64,000 bases of DNA from Hippasteria phrygiana (Eukaryota; Echinodermata; Asteroidea; Valvatida; Goniasteridae), in NCBI GenBank assembly GCA_037893225.1, contig JAZGUH010000186.1, positions 186,001 through 250,000 on the forward strand. Reading direction: 5' to 3'. Positions 1-11,430 of this stretch are shown piece by piece. The notes under the pieces were generated by a model, which was given only the letters and a program-made list of their open reading frames with translations, was not told the DNA's origin and ran no database searches. How positions within the stretch are numbered: the first letter of the stretch is position 1; each line of letters begins with the position of its first letter. A program made the translations under genes and the position numbers.

Positions 1-475
1 GTAGTTTGGAGAGCAGCCAGGGGAAGGTTAAGAGAAATTACATAGCCTCTATTGTTTAGACTTGACTCAAGTAGACTTGAAATGATAAATCAATATGGGC
101 AACACCTGGAAGGCATTCTGCAAAGTTTTTAAAAACCTAGCTGAAAGTTGTGCTAATGTGAAATGCTTCTGGCTCCAATTTTAAGTAATATTTTGACTGT
201 GTACAAGTGTGAAGTCTGGGTTTTTGAACTCACATGAAAATATGTACATGTACTTGTTCCATTCTTGCTAATGTAACTTCCCAGGAGGTTGTCTTGGTTC
301 CAAGATGTTCTTTGAGGGGTGATTTTACCAAGCAGAAATAGACTGCTGTACAGTCTAAACCTGTGTGCGCTGAAACATCCCACCCACCAAGGAACTAAGA
401 CCACACAGACAGGGAGCTGAGATGGTGCATGTATTTCGAATGTTTCATAGACCCAATGAACTGGGGTTACGTAAA
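1..475. other. No gene seen
   Basis: I see no coding region, tRNA-like element or clear repeat here. The short open frames lack splice borders and recognisable domains. Confidence 0.5.
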
Positions 476-1325
476 ATTATCTTCAAGCAAACTTGAATCC
501 TCGATCCTGATTGGTCAATCCATGGCAACCGATGACAGTGTGATATTATACAAATAATGAATGTTTATGAGTGCGATGGTAAGAATAATTTCATGAGGTG
601 ATCGACAGATGGAATGGGACATTCCATCTGTCACCGAATGAAATTATTTTTACCATTGTACGAATGTGAAACATTCATTATTTGTTTTATACAACGCCTG
701 AATAAATCCGATGGATTTCTGTGTGTACAACGTGCCGTTTACCTTCTCAGTCCCGCATAAAACCGATAAAAAGTGGTCCAGTTCCGAATCAGTTTAAGCT
801 TTAATTGTTGTTCCTGCGTGTCTTGCAAATTCCTCTAATCATTTGACTGCATATTCAGTTTCATTTGTCTCTTTGTGTTAGCAGCGTTAGCAGCGTCAGC
901 ATCGCCTACGAGTTCCAATATTTCGTCGTCTGTTAGGAAAACAAACCGCGGTTCGAAAACACTGTCTGCCATTTTGTGGGATCCCCATACGTATATAATA
1001 TTCATTTGAAGTCCGAAGGACAATGGAGGGACCGGGAACCAGTCCAATGACAGCCGTGTTGTAGCGGCGGGGAAGTTCTATCAAATGCGTTACCGTTTGA
1101 TAGACCTTTTTTGGCAGTGCAGGTTCGCGTCGTGCGATGGAACGAATAATTCAATGCACGTGATCGAAGATCCACAAATCGGATGGCGGGGATTTATTCA
1201 GGTGTTATAAGCAAAACACAGAAACTGTTATTGATATGCGTATGTTGTACATTCTGGTTTTATGTAGGGCCTACGAGTTTTATGTTCCATCTTTACTGCG
1301 CGTCAAGTTTGCTTGAAGATAAATT
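476..1325. mobile_element. Nested foldback (MITE-like) element
   Basis: The outer arms ATCTTCAAGCAAACTTGA (about 479-496) and the reverse complement (1303-1320) match perfectly. A second inverted pair lies inside: ACAACGCCTGAATAAATCC at 691-709 against GGATTTATTCAGGTGTTAT at 1190-1208. A third hairpin (about 541-690) pairs the CATTCATTATTTG blocks. No transposase is present, so it is a non-autonomous element or one MITE inside another. A diverged relative lies at 5388-5590. The superfamily is not determined. Confidence 0.6.
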
Positions 1326-2750
1326 CGTTGGAACACGGAAAATGTAGTGCGTCCATCGGAAATAAGTCAGATGTTTCATCCTTTGCTACCAGATATTTAG
1401 GTACAAGTACTATAATTTGAGCAACTAAAATCATTTGTATATATATTTCACTGTTGGTAATACAAGGGAAACAAATATCACAATGTAAAGAGGGACACCA
1501 AAAGTCATTGGCCCCACATTTATGGAATCACCCATATGCGCGCGATCTACGGTTGAAAACAAACACGTGCACACTTGTTGAAATGTAACAATGTAACAAT
1601 TTTCTCATACACTTATGTCTTCACAAAGTGACATAAATTAATCTACATAATGCAATAAGGGAAAGAATAAAGGCCTCCATGTTTCGCTATTTTCACTAAG
1701 TGAAAAACAGGTTTATTAATGAATTACTGTTTAATGAAGACAATAGTTCTACAACTAAGTGTGGATTATCAATGAACAAAGCTTACACTGCATGACAATC
1801 CAAACATTTCCTAAATCCGTTACAACAAACTAGTTGGAAATGTGTTATGAAAATAAGGGGATCATAATTTTCAAATGCAAAAATCTCGGAATGTCTGTTT
1901 TGCAGGATGTCGAGGTTTTTGTCACTTCGTGAAAACAGTGTCGAATTAAATTAATTAAAGAGGATCCATACAAATTGTAAATGTCACTTTTTGTATTGGT
2001 TTCAAAAACTGGCCTAAAAAACTTTGCATTAACCCCTTTAAAATTGTAGACCACGCTTGAACACCTAGAGACTATTGTTTTAGCCTTAAGTGCCCTGGGG
2101 TCTTTGGGTCAGCTGTTTACCTTGCATGACTCACCAGGCAGGGGCTACCTAGTACGGTACGCACGTACAAAAGTAACACGTGCATGTACATTTCCACGAC
2201 ATGTACATGTACATGTATACCGTACCGCTGTCAAACTGCGCCGAAGAATATGTAAAATTCCCGTACACATGTACATGTATATAGTGTGGTACCATGAGTC
2301 CCCAATGGCAAAAAGTGAGGCTAAAATGTTTCTAAGGTGTGATTTACAGCTTTAGGAAATTGGCCCCAGACCGCCTGGGTGACAAGAACTTGAAGCCTAG
2401 TTACATGTATACTGTTGGGGCGTTCAAACTACAATGTAACGCTTAATTATAACAATCTAATTTAATTTGTGGACGGCGCCGACCACAGCCCAGCTTGGAC
2501 TTCTTTATACTGCATATCTCAATGAAGACGACGTCCAACCTGGGCTAGGGGTGGCCACTGAGATTCATGAATTAAAGTTGTAAAATTCAAAAACCGATTA
2601 ATAATTTGGGCGGGATAAAGTCTTACCTGTCATGCCTGTAGGCTTTGGATCTGGAGACGTAGGTAACTGCTGTGCCAGTGCAGCGACGGTCGTCGGCAAT
2701 GGCGTCTGTCTATGCAGGCACGTGCGCGCGGGCTAATTATCTATATTTTG
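1326..2750. other. No gene; TACATGTA-rich sequence
   Basis: I see no supportable gene. Positions 2160-2290 contain many copies of the self-complementary word TACATGTA, which also recurs elsewhere in the window. Confidence 0.45.
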
Positions 2751-3085
2751 TTCGTTCGAACGAAGATTGTTTTCGTTCGAACGAAGATTTTTTTCGTTCG
2801 AACGGAGATTTTTTTCGTTCGAACGAAGATTTTTTTCGTTCGAAAGAAGATTTTTTTCGTTCGAACGAAGATTTTTTTCGTTCGAACGAAGATTGTTTTC
2901 GTTCGAACGAAGATTGTTTTCGTTCGAACAAAGATTGTTTTCGTTCGAACGAAGATTTTTCTCGTTCGAACGAAGATTTTTCTCGTTCGAACGAAGATGT
3001 TTTTCGTTCGAACGAAGATGTTTTTCGTTCGAACGAAGATTTTTTTCGTTCGAACGAAGATTTTTTTCGTTCGAACAAGATTTTT
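2751..3085. repeat. 21-bp tandem array of palindromic units (16 copies)
   Basis: About sixteen head-to-tail copies of a 21-bp unit are present. Each contains the perfect 14-bp palindrome TTCGTTCGAACGAA followed by GATTTTT or a variant. A few units carry single changes, such as ACGGAG, AAAGAAG or ACAAAG. Because 21 is a multiple of three and the unit is palindromic, long frames stay open on both strands. They translate to simple repeats such as FRSNED and FERR, and I do not call them genes. Confidence 0.95.
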
Positions 3086-3787
3086 TTCGAATAATTTTTT
3101 TCACCTATGTCCCTTTAAAAGCTCCGTACTCGTGGGATAACTAATAATATAAATTAATATTATTGTAGGGAACTGCCTTTTAGGAGGCACCATATAATTG
3201 GCACACTGCTTCAAATAATCCACAGTGACGTAGTCATATATACGTACACCGACCTGGCGTTCAGAGAACAAGTTGGAATTTTGAAGTTGGGAACTAGAAT
3301 TTTTAACATGTTGGTTTGGACCCGACATGAATGCTGCATGTCACCCTTGTAAGGAATTCAGGTTTAACAGCATGTAGAATCTGTTTTTGCTGGTTGATCG
3401 AGGAACGAAGACCGTGTTACTTGGTCTTTGACAGAAAACAGAATGAGAAAAGCAGGAAGCACGCAATTAAACTAGTTTATGAAACCAAGAGGCGCCCAGC
3501 AATTTAAATCGTAAAAGAGGATTACATAATTCAGTTATCGGACAGTATTTTGATCATCCTGTCTGTATGTGTGTGTTTGTTTGTTTACTGCACAGATCAA
3601 GCAAAACCCAGAATTGGGCCAAGTCTACAATTGTGTAATGATGCCAAACAAAATGTGGACTAACTAAAGTTGGTAAATTGATTGGGGGCAGTGATTTTCT
3701 CCCCAATGATGATCAGCCAACCATTAATTATGATTTGAAGCTTTGCATGGTGGGTACAATATGAGAAAGATTGCGCCTAACACCAAG
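3086..3787. other. No gene seen
   Basis: This is low-complexity, AT-rich intergenic sequence with no recognisable coding or RNA features. Confidence 0.45.
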
Positions 3788-3943
3788 TGAAATAAATCTC
3801 TTCTAGGAAGATGTGTGGTTCTGAAAAGAACCGAGATGAGTGTATAACTTGACGTTTCGGACAGTGTGCTCCGTCTGTCCTCAGGAGTGTGAGGACACAC
3901 ATCCAGATTCTTTTAAGAATCTTTCTAAAAGAGATTTATTTCA
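3788..3943 (-). mobile_element. Foldback element with a hammerhead-like hairpin
   Basis: TGAAATAAATCTCTTCTAG at the left pairs with CTAAAAGAGATTTATTTCA at the right. Between them, the minus strand of 3850-3884 reads CTGA, then a stem GGACAG/CTGTCC around a 10-nt loop, then GAAACGTC. The CGAAACGTC tail after a short stem is shared with the Penelope-like element near 48.6-52.1 kb and resembles the 3' part of a hammerhead core. The full CUGANGA core cannot be kept while pairing the stem, so self-cleavage is not claimed. It may be a fragment of a Penelope-like element. Confidence 0.5.
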
Positions 3944-4931
3944 AACAGTGTTACCCGCAATACCAGCCAACCATTGCTAGAAACTGATACAAAAATGTAA
4001 ATCAGTAGTTTTGTTTTGTGATGTTGTATATTACCTGTAATTTTAAGAAATGAATGGACTTGAATTGGGGGTTAGTATATTATAGCAAATACTTTATTCA
4101 AACACGGACCTGTTTGGGGGGTGAGATTTTAGGAAAATTAAAAAGCCACGAAACATTCAGATGCATTTGATTTGTATGGCACTGCTGGAAAATGCATAAG
4201 AAAACTGCATTTTCTACCAAAAGATACGGTTTAAAATTCCCAACATAGGGTCATCAGAATTAAAAGAAGACTGTTTCAGGTTGCAGAGGTTATTTTGGAA
4301 TGATTGAAATGCTGTTTACAGTTGTGTGTGCACAGATGCTGGAAAAACAAAAAAAGATTGCTAAATGTAAATTAAGAGCACACTTTTGGTTCACAATTTG
4401 AACAGCAAAACCCATAAACAATGTCTTCCTATTAAAAATGACATCACAGCAACAGTACAGTACCCTCGTGAATTTTTGTTTAAATGTTTTAAAAAGAAGT
4501 GCACTTTGTCATGGTCCCTTTGAAATTGAAACTTTTGTAGTTATGTCTCTAATTTTTTGGAACTACACCGCCATTTTCTTCCTAAAGTGTAACATACATG
4601 GATGTGGATTGCACTATTCCTGGAACCATAAAGTACTTTTTGTAACAGAAGTTTATAATATCAGAAAAGCAGAACAAAAAATATGCAGAGTTCATCTAAC
4701 AATCTACCCTCTTTGATTGATTTCAGCATTCAAAGTGAGGACATTTAATGAATTCACTAAACTTTTTTGTTTTTGGTGTTCACTCAAATTTCTGAAGTGG
4801 AATACTGTTGCCAGATAATAATTAAGCATAAACAAAATGAAATACTGAAATATTGTAAGACTATTGTAGGAATAATTTAATAGGTGACATATGGAATGTT
4901 CAATTTCAATAGACAAAATAGCATAAATATG
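3944..4931. other. No gene seen
   Basis: AT-rich sequence without recognisable genes. An open frame of 92 codons near 4.4-4.7 kb has no domain or splice support. Confidence 0.4.
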
Positions 4932-5378
4932 TAGGGCTGTCCCGAATCTACCGAATATTCGATCGTCGCAGAATATTTGAATACCTTTTTGCCGGCTCAA
5001 ATATTCGAACAATTATATATGCACATATACAGATACGACTCTGATGCTATTTTACTAGAAAAGTTACGGAGCTTAGCAATGTGAAATGCCGCATTTTTGT
5101 CGAAGGTAACTTTTTTTGTGGTCAGAGGTTTTTGTTCCCGTCCGTGAAACCCTTGACACTTGTAACCCAAAATATTCCTGCGAAAACGAAGTTTGGTTTC
5201 TTATCAGAACGTTACGTACTCGTAATGATCTTGATACATGCAAACAAATGTTGATCGAGCAGTCCATAATATTGATCGGCGAAATGGCGCGGCATGCAGT
5301 TGCAGCTGACATGGGAAAACTTGATCGGCGATTATTGAATATTCGATCAAATCCAGTTTCGAATAATGAACAGCCCTA
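4932..5378. mobile_element. hAT-like MITE
   Basis: The element begins TAGGGCTGTCCCGAAT and ends with AATGAACAGCCCTA, giving inverted TAGGGCTGT-type ends. The interior is rich in ATTCGA words (AATATTCGA, GAATATTCGATC). TAGGGCTG-type termini and ATTCGAAT interiors are typical of non-autonomous hAT elements. The flanks carry a partial duplication (ATAAAT on both sides) rather than a perfect 8-bp repeat. No transposase is present. Confidence 0.6.
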
Positions 5379-5387
5379 CATAAATGT

Positions 5388-5590
5388 GAAACATTAATGA
5401 TTGGTTTGACATAACACCTCGATATATAAATCTTCCTCATCTGATTGGTAAGAGCCAACAAAAGTTACTGTGCAATGGAATTTCCATTTTTGCTATGCAG
5501 TAACTCCATGTGTTGGGACCAACAATTCAATGACACGTGATCAACGACCCACCACCAGATGAGGGGGATTTATTCAGGCATTGTACAGCA
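5388..5590. mobile_element. MITE related to the element at 476-1325
   Basis: It contains GTGAAACATTAATGATTGG and CATAACACCTCGATATATAAATC on the left and GGGGATTTATTCAGGCATTGTA on the right. These resemble the inner arms of the element near 540-1208. Positions 5591-6027 are AT-rich with no gene. Confidence 0.45.
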
Positions 5591-6027
5591 TACATTATAT
5601 TTTAAGTTTGTATAGAATAAATTATTTATATAGAAATACTTAAGTTTGTACAGAATAAATTATTGTATAAAATAAATGATATTAAAGTTAGGGGTGTGCA
5701 TTGGAACCGGTTCCAGATTATGGAATCGAGTACCCGTACAACTTTACATTATCGCATAGTAACTTGCAGGAAGAACTTTAACTTGTTTACTTATATCTAT
5801 CTCTTCAAAAAGCTTGGAATAAATACATTTCAAAATGTGTTGTTTGATGCAAAACACAACTTCTTTATTAAGATTCCTTCTAAATATTTATTACAGTTGT
5901 CGGTCTAGTTATTCCCTAGGTATAAGAATAAGAAATTACTCTGACAATTGAACAGTTTCAGTTGTCTACTTTTCTAAATACATGTAGCATGACTTATAAG
6001 GATTGCCCTTCAGAATCATTACTTGAC

Positions 6028-9000
6028 TCAGTATTTCTTTGAATGTTTGGCATTAAGTGTTCCAATCAATCTACGCTGCATATCCATTTTTTCATTATGC
6101 ATTTTGACATATGCCTGAAATTGGACCCTGTCCTCCTGTTGCTGATGATTATGCCTTTGATTTATGGCCTCCATCATTTTTTCAATCGTCTCTATGATTT
6201 TGGTCTGTCTCTCATGTTCATCTTCTTGCATTTTGCTTAGCATTTCTACAATTTCAGATGATTTGGATTTCCTTTTTTTTGCAACACTAGGTTTAGGCTG
6301 TATGCAAGGTTCAGGCATGTTAGCATCTTCTGATGCTGTCACAGCCTGAGGACGTATTGTATCCACAAGAGCTACTGGTCTGACTGTGTGTTTATCTCCC
6401 CAAAGGGCGGCCATTTCCTCATAGAAGTCAGGTTTCGGCTTTTTGCCTTTACCTGTCGTATTCATGTGCTGGACAAAGTCCTTGTATTGGCGTTCTAAAT
6501 TTCGATATTTTTGATCACATTTATTTGCTGCTACCTTTCCATCATTATCAAGATTGATACCAGCATTTTTCATCTCCCTTACCACTTGCTTCCATACAGC
6601 CGACTTCTTTGTCTTAGTATCTTTGAAGAGTGCTCTGTATTTATCATAGCTAGCAACTTCCAGCAATTTAAAAGTTGCTTCCTTGTCTTGCAGTCGTCCA
6701 TTCTCTGATTTGTCCCCACTCCAAACGGAAGCCACTGAAATGTGTGTGACAATTATAATGCAGAGATATATGAATACACAATTTGGGTCTGTTGTTTGTC
6801 AATGGGCCATTTTGTGCTTGTGGACCAGAGGCATCGGGACAAACCCCTACTCTTTCGCAACAGGTTCTTTGGGTTATTTTACGTGCACTGATCCTATACA
6901 TGTAGATCCCATCCAACCCTTTGGAGATGAATAAAGGCCAATCATGCCAAGACCAATGCACCAATTATTGCCAGGATAAATAGTGCAAACAACACATGGT
7001 GTGGTTTACCATCCAAGAAATACTGCCTGCAGTCAATGTTGCTCAACTTCAGTAGTTTGGCACTGCCACTTGTTCTTCCACTAAGCCAACTGTATGGCAT
7101 ATTCTATTTATATACGGTATTCTAAATATTATTATAACACATCATCCACAGATTCTGTATCTTGATTGGCCGAGAGCGAGTCACATGGCATTTTCTATTT
7201 TTGCTATGTTCCTGTGCACAGCCAATACCCATAGCAACCAAAGTACTATACCCATGGCGCGGTATTTTGTGTGCAGATGCATGCGGGTGTGCGCGTTCAG
7301 GGTAACGCGTATTGTTCCGAAGTGCCAGCGCTATATACAGAGCTGGGTTCAAACATTTCGTTAAAGGGTGCTTTTGAAAAGAGCAAATAAATTTTCCACT
7401 AATTTTGTATTGAAACTATATATTAACTGTATTTAGATTTAAAATCAAGCAGAATCTGTGGGTGAGGTATTATAAAACAAATATTTACTGCTTTATCTCG
7501 TGGTGTGGTAAAACTAGCTTCCCTCGATGATCCATGGAGCATTATATTTTCCCTCGGCTTCGCCTCGGGAAAATAGAATGCTCCATGGATCACCTCAGGC
7601 TGCTAGTTTTACGACACCACTTGAAGCAGTAAACATTTGTATACTATATTTACCTTTCTTGCTGCTTGATTTTTCCAATTCATCGGAATTGGCAGATGCC
7701 GTTTCTGCAGGCAAAGCTGCCGATACTGCTGAGACTTCAGTTTCTAAATAAAACACATTTATTTTACATGCATTTTTTTTATCCCTGTATGCTAAAGGTT
7801 TGACATGTTGCCTTACAGTTAGTAAGAGATTAAACAGATGAATACCAACGGCGGCTGAAAGGGGGTTCTGGGGGAAATTTCCCCCCAGACCCACTTTTAC
7901 CACTTGGAGGGGGGGGGGGGGGGGGGGGGCATTCCCTTTGGCAGTTCGGCACAAGAAAAACAGAAAATGGCAGCAGCCGGCCGGCACTGTTTCCCCCCCC
8001 CCCCCCCCCACCTTTCAAAAGTGTTCCACTGCTAGCTGTTGATCGATACACGAAACAAGATACATTTAGTTTAACAATGCTGCTAATAAATAATGGCAGT
8101 ATAGATTTCTGATACTTTACTTTGTTAAGTTTGTTCACAGCAAACATCAGTAAGACACTCACCTCTCTGTGCTTCCTTGATGTTTTCTACTATACGCTCT
8201 GTTATTTCAGCATCTACACATAAATGCACAAAGCCACAGTTCACTAAGAAAACAAAGAAATCTTCAATAAAAAGTATTAAAAGAACACACACACACACAA
8301 ATATAACAAAACAAAAACACAACAGGCATTCAATCCTGGGAACTTCTGCACAGCATTCCAATGTTTTAAACCAATCGAGCTACCGAAGCACCCTGGATTG
8401 AATGGCAGTTACAAACATGATATAGATTTACAATGTCATTTTGTAAGGCGAAGTAAAAAAAACATGTTTAGCATACCAGCCTGCTTCCTTTTTGGGGACC
8501 GCCTCAATTTTTTATATTTTTACCGCCCAGTGGATAATGAGTTGAAAACCCCAAAATGTCAACTGATCCATCAGAAAATAAAATGCAAGCTTACTAAAGC
8601 TACTTGTCCAACATGTCTCTTTCATTTGTGTGTCTTGGAAGAGCTGAACTTACCTACGGTTGTCAGATATTTATAGAATAATGGCGGCCATCTTAAAAAT
8701 AAAAAATAAAAAGCTTGAGCTTCCTTTTTTTTTTAAACCCAGACGCTAAACATGTTTTTGTTTACTTGGCCTAATGTGGCATTGATAACCTGAAAATCAT
8801 GCATGTTACAGCTGCCTGATCACAGCAACTACGTATCTAAAAAGCAAATAGTCGTGGCTGTTAAATTGTGTCTTAATAGTACTCGGCCTCAAAATGTCCA
8901 TTTCGATTCCACTATCACTCACAACTCACCTCCAGAAAGCAGTCTGGCTGCACTTGGTGCATCTAAGGTTACTTCATACTCTTGACCTGCATGCTGCAGT

Positions 9001-9825
9001 TTCACAGTTCTCCAATAGCTGAAATAAGAAGTAGGGTCCCAAGTACTATAATAGTTGGAAAGATTTTACTTCAATACCCCCATCAAAGAAAATAATCAAC
9101 TCTCCTTGAACACAAGTGTCTTCACATGGTACAACCTGCTTAGTTCAAGATTTATGTTCGTAAAATCTGAGAAAACTGAGTCAAAAATGACATGTAATTT
9201 GTACACAATACTGACCATACATTACAGTACTGTGCACACTGTAAAGAACATCAAACAGTTACACCATGGTTACACAGAATCTACTTCCAAAAATGTTTTG
9301 GAAGTACACAGAATATATCAAACTTTCGACTTAGCACAAAATCTCCTGACAAAATTCTTCAATTGAGCAGCTTGTGCCACGAGTTTACACAATTCTGAAC
9401 CAGAGAACTGATGGCTATTTTCTGAGATTGTTTGGTTTGTGACCATTTCGGTGGGCGTTTTAAACAATGATTAAAGTAAAATCTTAACACCAAAATATGC
9501 ACAAAACGTTCTGTAGTTATCCTGGGACCAACCCCATGACTTTATGAAATAAAATAGATGGCCCTACAACATTATAACATCGTATTTGATACCATCAAAA
9601 GCAGCACAACAGCAGACGATACGGTCGAATCGTTTGCAGACGAAAAAATTCTCTTTCCCGTTTCAACGCGTTTGACGAAGTGAAACGTTGACTTATTTTC
9701 ACTATTTGCTCCACACGACTGTATTTTCAATAGCATATTTTCAAAATTTAACTCATCATCTACTTAAAGAACAAAAAAAATAATAATTCAGAATTTGATT
9801 CACAATTTGTTTACCTTTCCGCCAT
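6028..9825 (-). CDS. Myb/SANT-like DNA-binding protein, 5 exons, 315 aa
   Basis: A complete spliced gene. Exons: 9825-9815 (ATG GCG GAA AG), 9018-8930, 8213-8163, 7743-7654 and 6734-6028 with a TGA stop. All introns have GT/AG borders. The first intron is phase 2 and the next three are phase 1, and the frame closes exactly at 948 nt. Residues 1-80 match no domain I know. Residues about 99-170 form a Myb/SANT-like (MADF-type) helix-turn-helix with conserved W, Q and Y positions (AVWKQV, KYRNLERQYKDF). A basic run KKRKSK near residue 235 is a likely nuclear signal. Residues about 238-306 are a charged coiled coil with Q/H-rich stretches. The likely role is sequence-specific DNA binding with dimerisation. 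The family includes partners of Harbinger transposases and their host-recruited relatives, and a Harbinger transposase remnant lies 5 kb upstream on the same strand. No frameshift or stop interrupts it. Confidence 0.82.
7478..7640. mobile_element. MITE in intron 4 of the Myb/SANT-like gene
   Basis: An inverted-repeat hairpin. ACAAATATTTACTGCTT (7478-7494) pairs with AAGCAGTAAACATTTGT (7624-7640), and inner arms around GATCCATGGAGCAT and ATGCTCCATGGATC flank a TTCCCTCGGCTTCGCCTCGGGAA centre. It lies wholly in the intron, so splicing removes it. Confidence 0.65.
7850..8025. repeat. Poly-G / poly-C pair in intron 3
   Basis: A run of about 20 G near 7910-7929 and a run of about 16 C near 7993-8009 lie about 70 bp apart, with GGGGGAAATTTCCCCCC before them. 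They could fold together on one strand. The setting resembles the poly-G/C-carrying MITEs at 25.2 and 36.6 kb, but I cannot define element ends here. Confidence 0.5.
8328..8402 (-). repeat. tRNA-like (SINE-like) sequence
   Basis: On the minus strand this reads GGTGCTTCGGTAGCTCGATTGG, an A-box-like segment, and then CCCAGGATTGAATGCC, a degraded B-box. It lies in intron 2 of the Myb/SANT-like gene. It is not a functional tRNA, since no cloverleaf can be completed. Confidence 0.4.
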
Positions 9826-10060
9826 CTTTAATGTCGAGTGACAACCGACCACGACCTTCGGTTCAACTTTGGTCGGAACAGTCACGTGATCACAGCACAA
9901 CCGAGGTCGCCAAAACGCTCAACCAATGACCAACGACCGAAACAGTTTTTGGTTAAGACCGCCAAAACGCGCCCCTGGATAGGACACCGCGTCTAAACGC
10001 CGTCATGAGTGCGCGTTTTAAACTAGGGTATAAAGAACGAACGTGACGCGACTGCGTTGT
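9826..10060. promoter_or_regulatory. Candidate bidirectional promoter
   Basis: This CpG-richer stretch (GACCGAAACAG, AAAACGCGCCCC, GACGCGACTGCG) lies between the ATG of the minus-strand Myb/SANT-like gene (9825) and a possible plus-strand THAP-type exon (10187-10254). A TATAAAG box sits at 10029-10035 on the plus strand. The divergent arrangement and base composition suggest a shared promoter. Transcription start sites are not visible from sequence. Confidence 0.4.
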
Positions 10061-10165
10061 GTGTGCTTTCAAACGGAGTTTTTGAAAAAGTGGAAGACTT
10101 TTTTCTCTTTAATTCTTAATTTTCGTGGGAAAAAATAGATTTTGCAACCGAATTGGTCAAAATAG

Positions 10166-10254
10166 ACAAGAACAATCGTTAATGTGTGCGCGGGAGTGAA
10201 CTGCCCAGAGAAGGATGGAAACTTGAGTCGGGAAAAGGGAATATCCTTTCACAA
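10166..10254 (+). pseudogene. THAP-zinc-finger-like first exon (candidate)
   Basis: In the frame beginning TGC at 10187 the sequence reads CAGVNCPEKDGNLSREKG followed by ISFHK. It is directly followed by a canonical donor (ACAA then GTAAGC, GT at 10255-10256). A C-x4-C pair followed by a conserved ISFH(K/R) just before an intron is how many THAP domains (C2CH DNA-binding fingers) begin. No ATG lies in this frame: the ATG at 10182 is out of frame and meets TGA at once. I found no continuing exon with the remaining C-x2-H. It may be a decayed gene or a chance match. Confidence 0.3.
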
Positions 10255-10551
10255 GTAAGCTGATGATTATTATTTAACGGCGCGTCTATAACGTTGATAT
10301 CAATGTACATGTATAACGTTACAACTAAAGAAAAGGCTAATGCACAGAAACGAAACTTCTTACACATTTAAAAATAGAGACATTTATACGAGGGGCGGTC
10401 ACTTATAACATACTTATTGGCATTCTTGATAGGAAATGCCTGGTAACTACGGTAGCTGGTATAAACTACATATGGGAGGCCTTCCAAAAAAGTCAAAGTA
10501 CAAACAAAATGGGGAAAATAGGAGGTCCACGATTGAAGGTGTTTACAAACA

Positions 10552-10562
10552 TGTATGTGTGT

Positions 10563-10593
<31 letters not shown>

Positions 10594-10602
10594 GGGGGGG
10601 GT
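10552..10602. repeat. (GT)n followed by poly-G
   Basis: About 11 GT dinucleotides run into about 24 consecutive G residues. This is a simple repeat with G-quadruplex potential. Confidence 0.9.
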
Positions 10603-10816
10603 TAACAGCAGCAATCAAGGGAGACCGAGTGAGACATTTTGTAGTAAATTTGTGTTACATTTGAATGAACTTCGATACATTCTCTCTTTGTGAGTGTTCA
10701 GTTTATAAAATAATACATGTAACATTGGGTGCTCAGAATTAAAAATACGACGTCATTTCAGAATAATATTCAATACGATTATTACATTTGTATTATACAA
10801 CTGCTCTAACGACTTA

Positions 10817-10954
10817 AGCCCGGTTCATACTTCATGCGAATGCGAATGCGAAGCGAATTTCATGACGTCAACAATTGAAGTTTCATTGTGACGCTCTCCG
10901 TTACCTTGACGAATTCGTTTCGCATACGCATTCGCATGAAGTATGAACCGGGCT
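10817..10954. mobile_element. PIF/Harbinger-type MITE with TTA duplication
   Basis: The ends are AGCCCGGTTCATACTTCATG and its exact reverse complement, with arms continuing through GCGAATGCG. TTA flanks both sides (10814-10816 and 10955-10957). Long inverted ends and a 3-bp TWA duplication are the insertion signature of PIF/Harbinger elements. It is 138 bp with no coding capacity. The transposase remnant at 15 kb belongs to the same superfamily, but I cannot show that it mobilised this MITE. Confidence 0.75.
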
Positions 10955-11204
10955 TTACACTTACAGGTGAGATAAAAATGAAACAACAATTCACTGTTCT
11001 TACTGATTTTTTGGGGGAGCGCTTAAACTCCCCAATAACGTTATCAGGCTAAGAATTTTTCGATAATCCACTTCTCCAGACAGTACATAAAGCGAACACA
11101 CAGTGCGCGTTTAACCACCCTCTTGCGCCGCCATTGCGCGGCCGCGCATTCGTGCACAAACACGACGCGGTGTCCTATCCAGTCTATATAATGGAGATCA
11201 ATGG

Positions 11205-11430
11205 CGCGCACCTACTACGCTCTCCCTGTTGCGTATCGGCTGAGAACAGTTGGTTATGACGCGCCGTGTTTAAACAACCGTTTTTAACAGCCGTTTTAGA
11301 AAGGGTTTTTAACAGCCGTTTTTAACAACCGTTTTTAACAGCCGTGTTTAAACAACCGTTTAAACACACCCACGTGACAGGCTCTCGACCAAAAGGGATG
11401 GTGAAACTCTGAGGCATTTATGAATCGGCA
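11205..11430. repeat. Dispersed repeat, copy A
   Basis: This copy contains CTCTCCCTGTTGCGTATCGG, GGTTATGACGCGCCGTG and CACGTGACAGGCTCTCGACC. The same words recur in the same order at 12541-12725. Copy A has extra AACAGCCGTTTTT/AACAACCGTTTTT units. No coding content was seen. Confidence 0.7.

Noticed and set aside
2751..3085. CRISPR-like array of palindromic repeats
   Set aside because: There are no unique spacers. The units are contiguous, and the genome is eukaryotic.
2672..3144. Several long frames on both strands (repeating FRSNED, FERR, VRTKIF)
   Set aside because: They are translations of the 21-bp tandem array, open in every frame because of its period and palindromic unit. There is no independent coding evidence.
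6682..6964. Separate open frames around the 5' edge of exon 5 of the Myb/SANT-like gene
   Set aside because: They overlap a well-defined acceptor (TTTCAG at 6740-6735) and intron sequence, and they lack domains.
8398..9366. Plus-strand frames of 60-103 codons
   Set aside because: They lie in introns of the minus-strand gene, with no domains or splice support.
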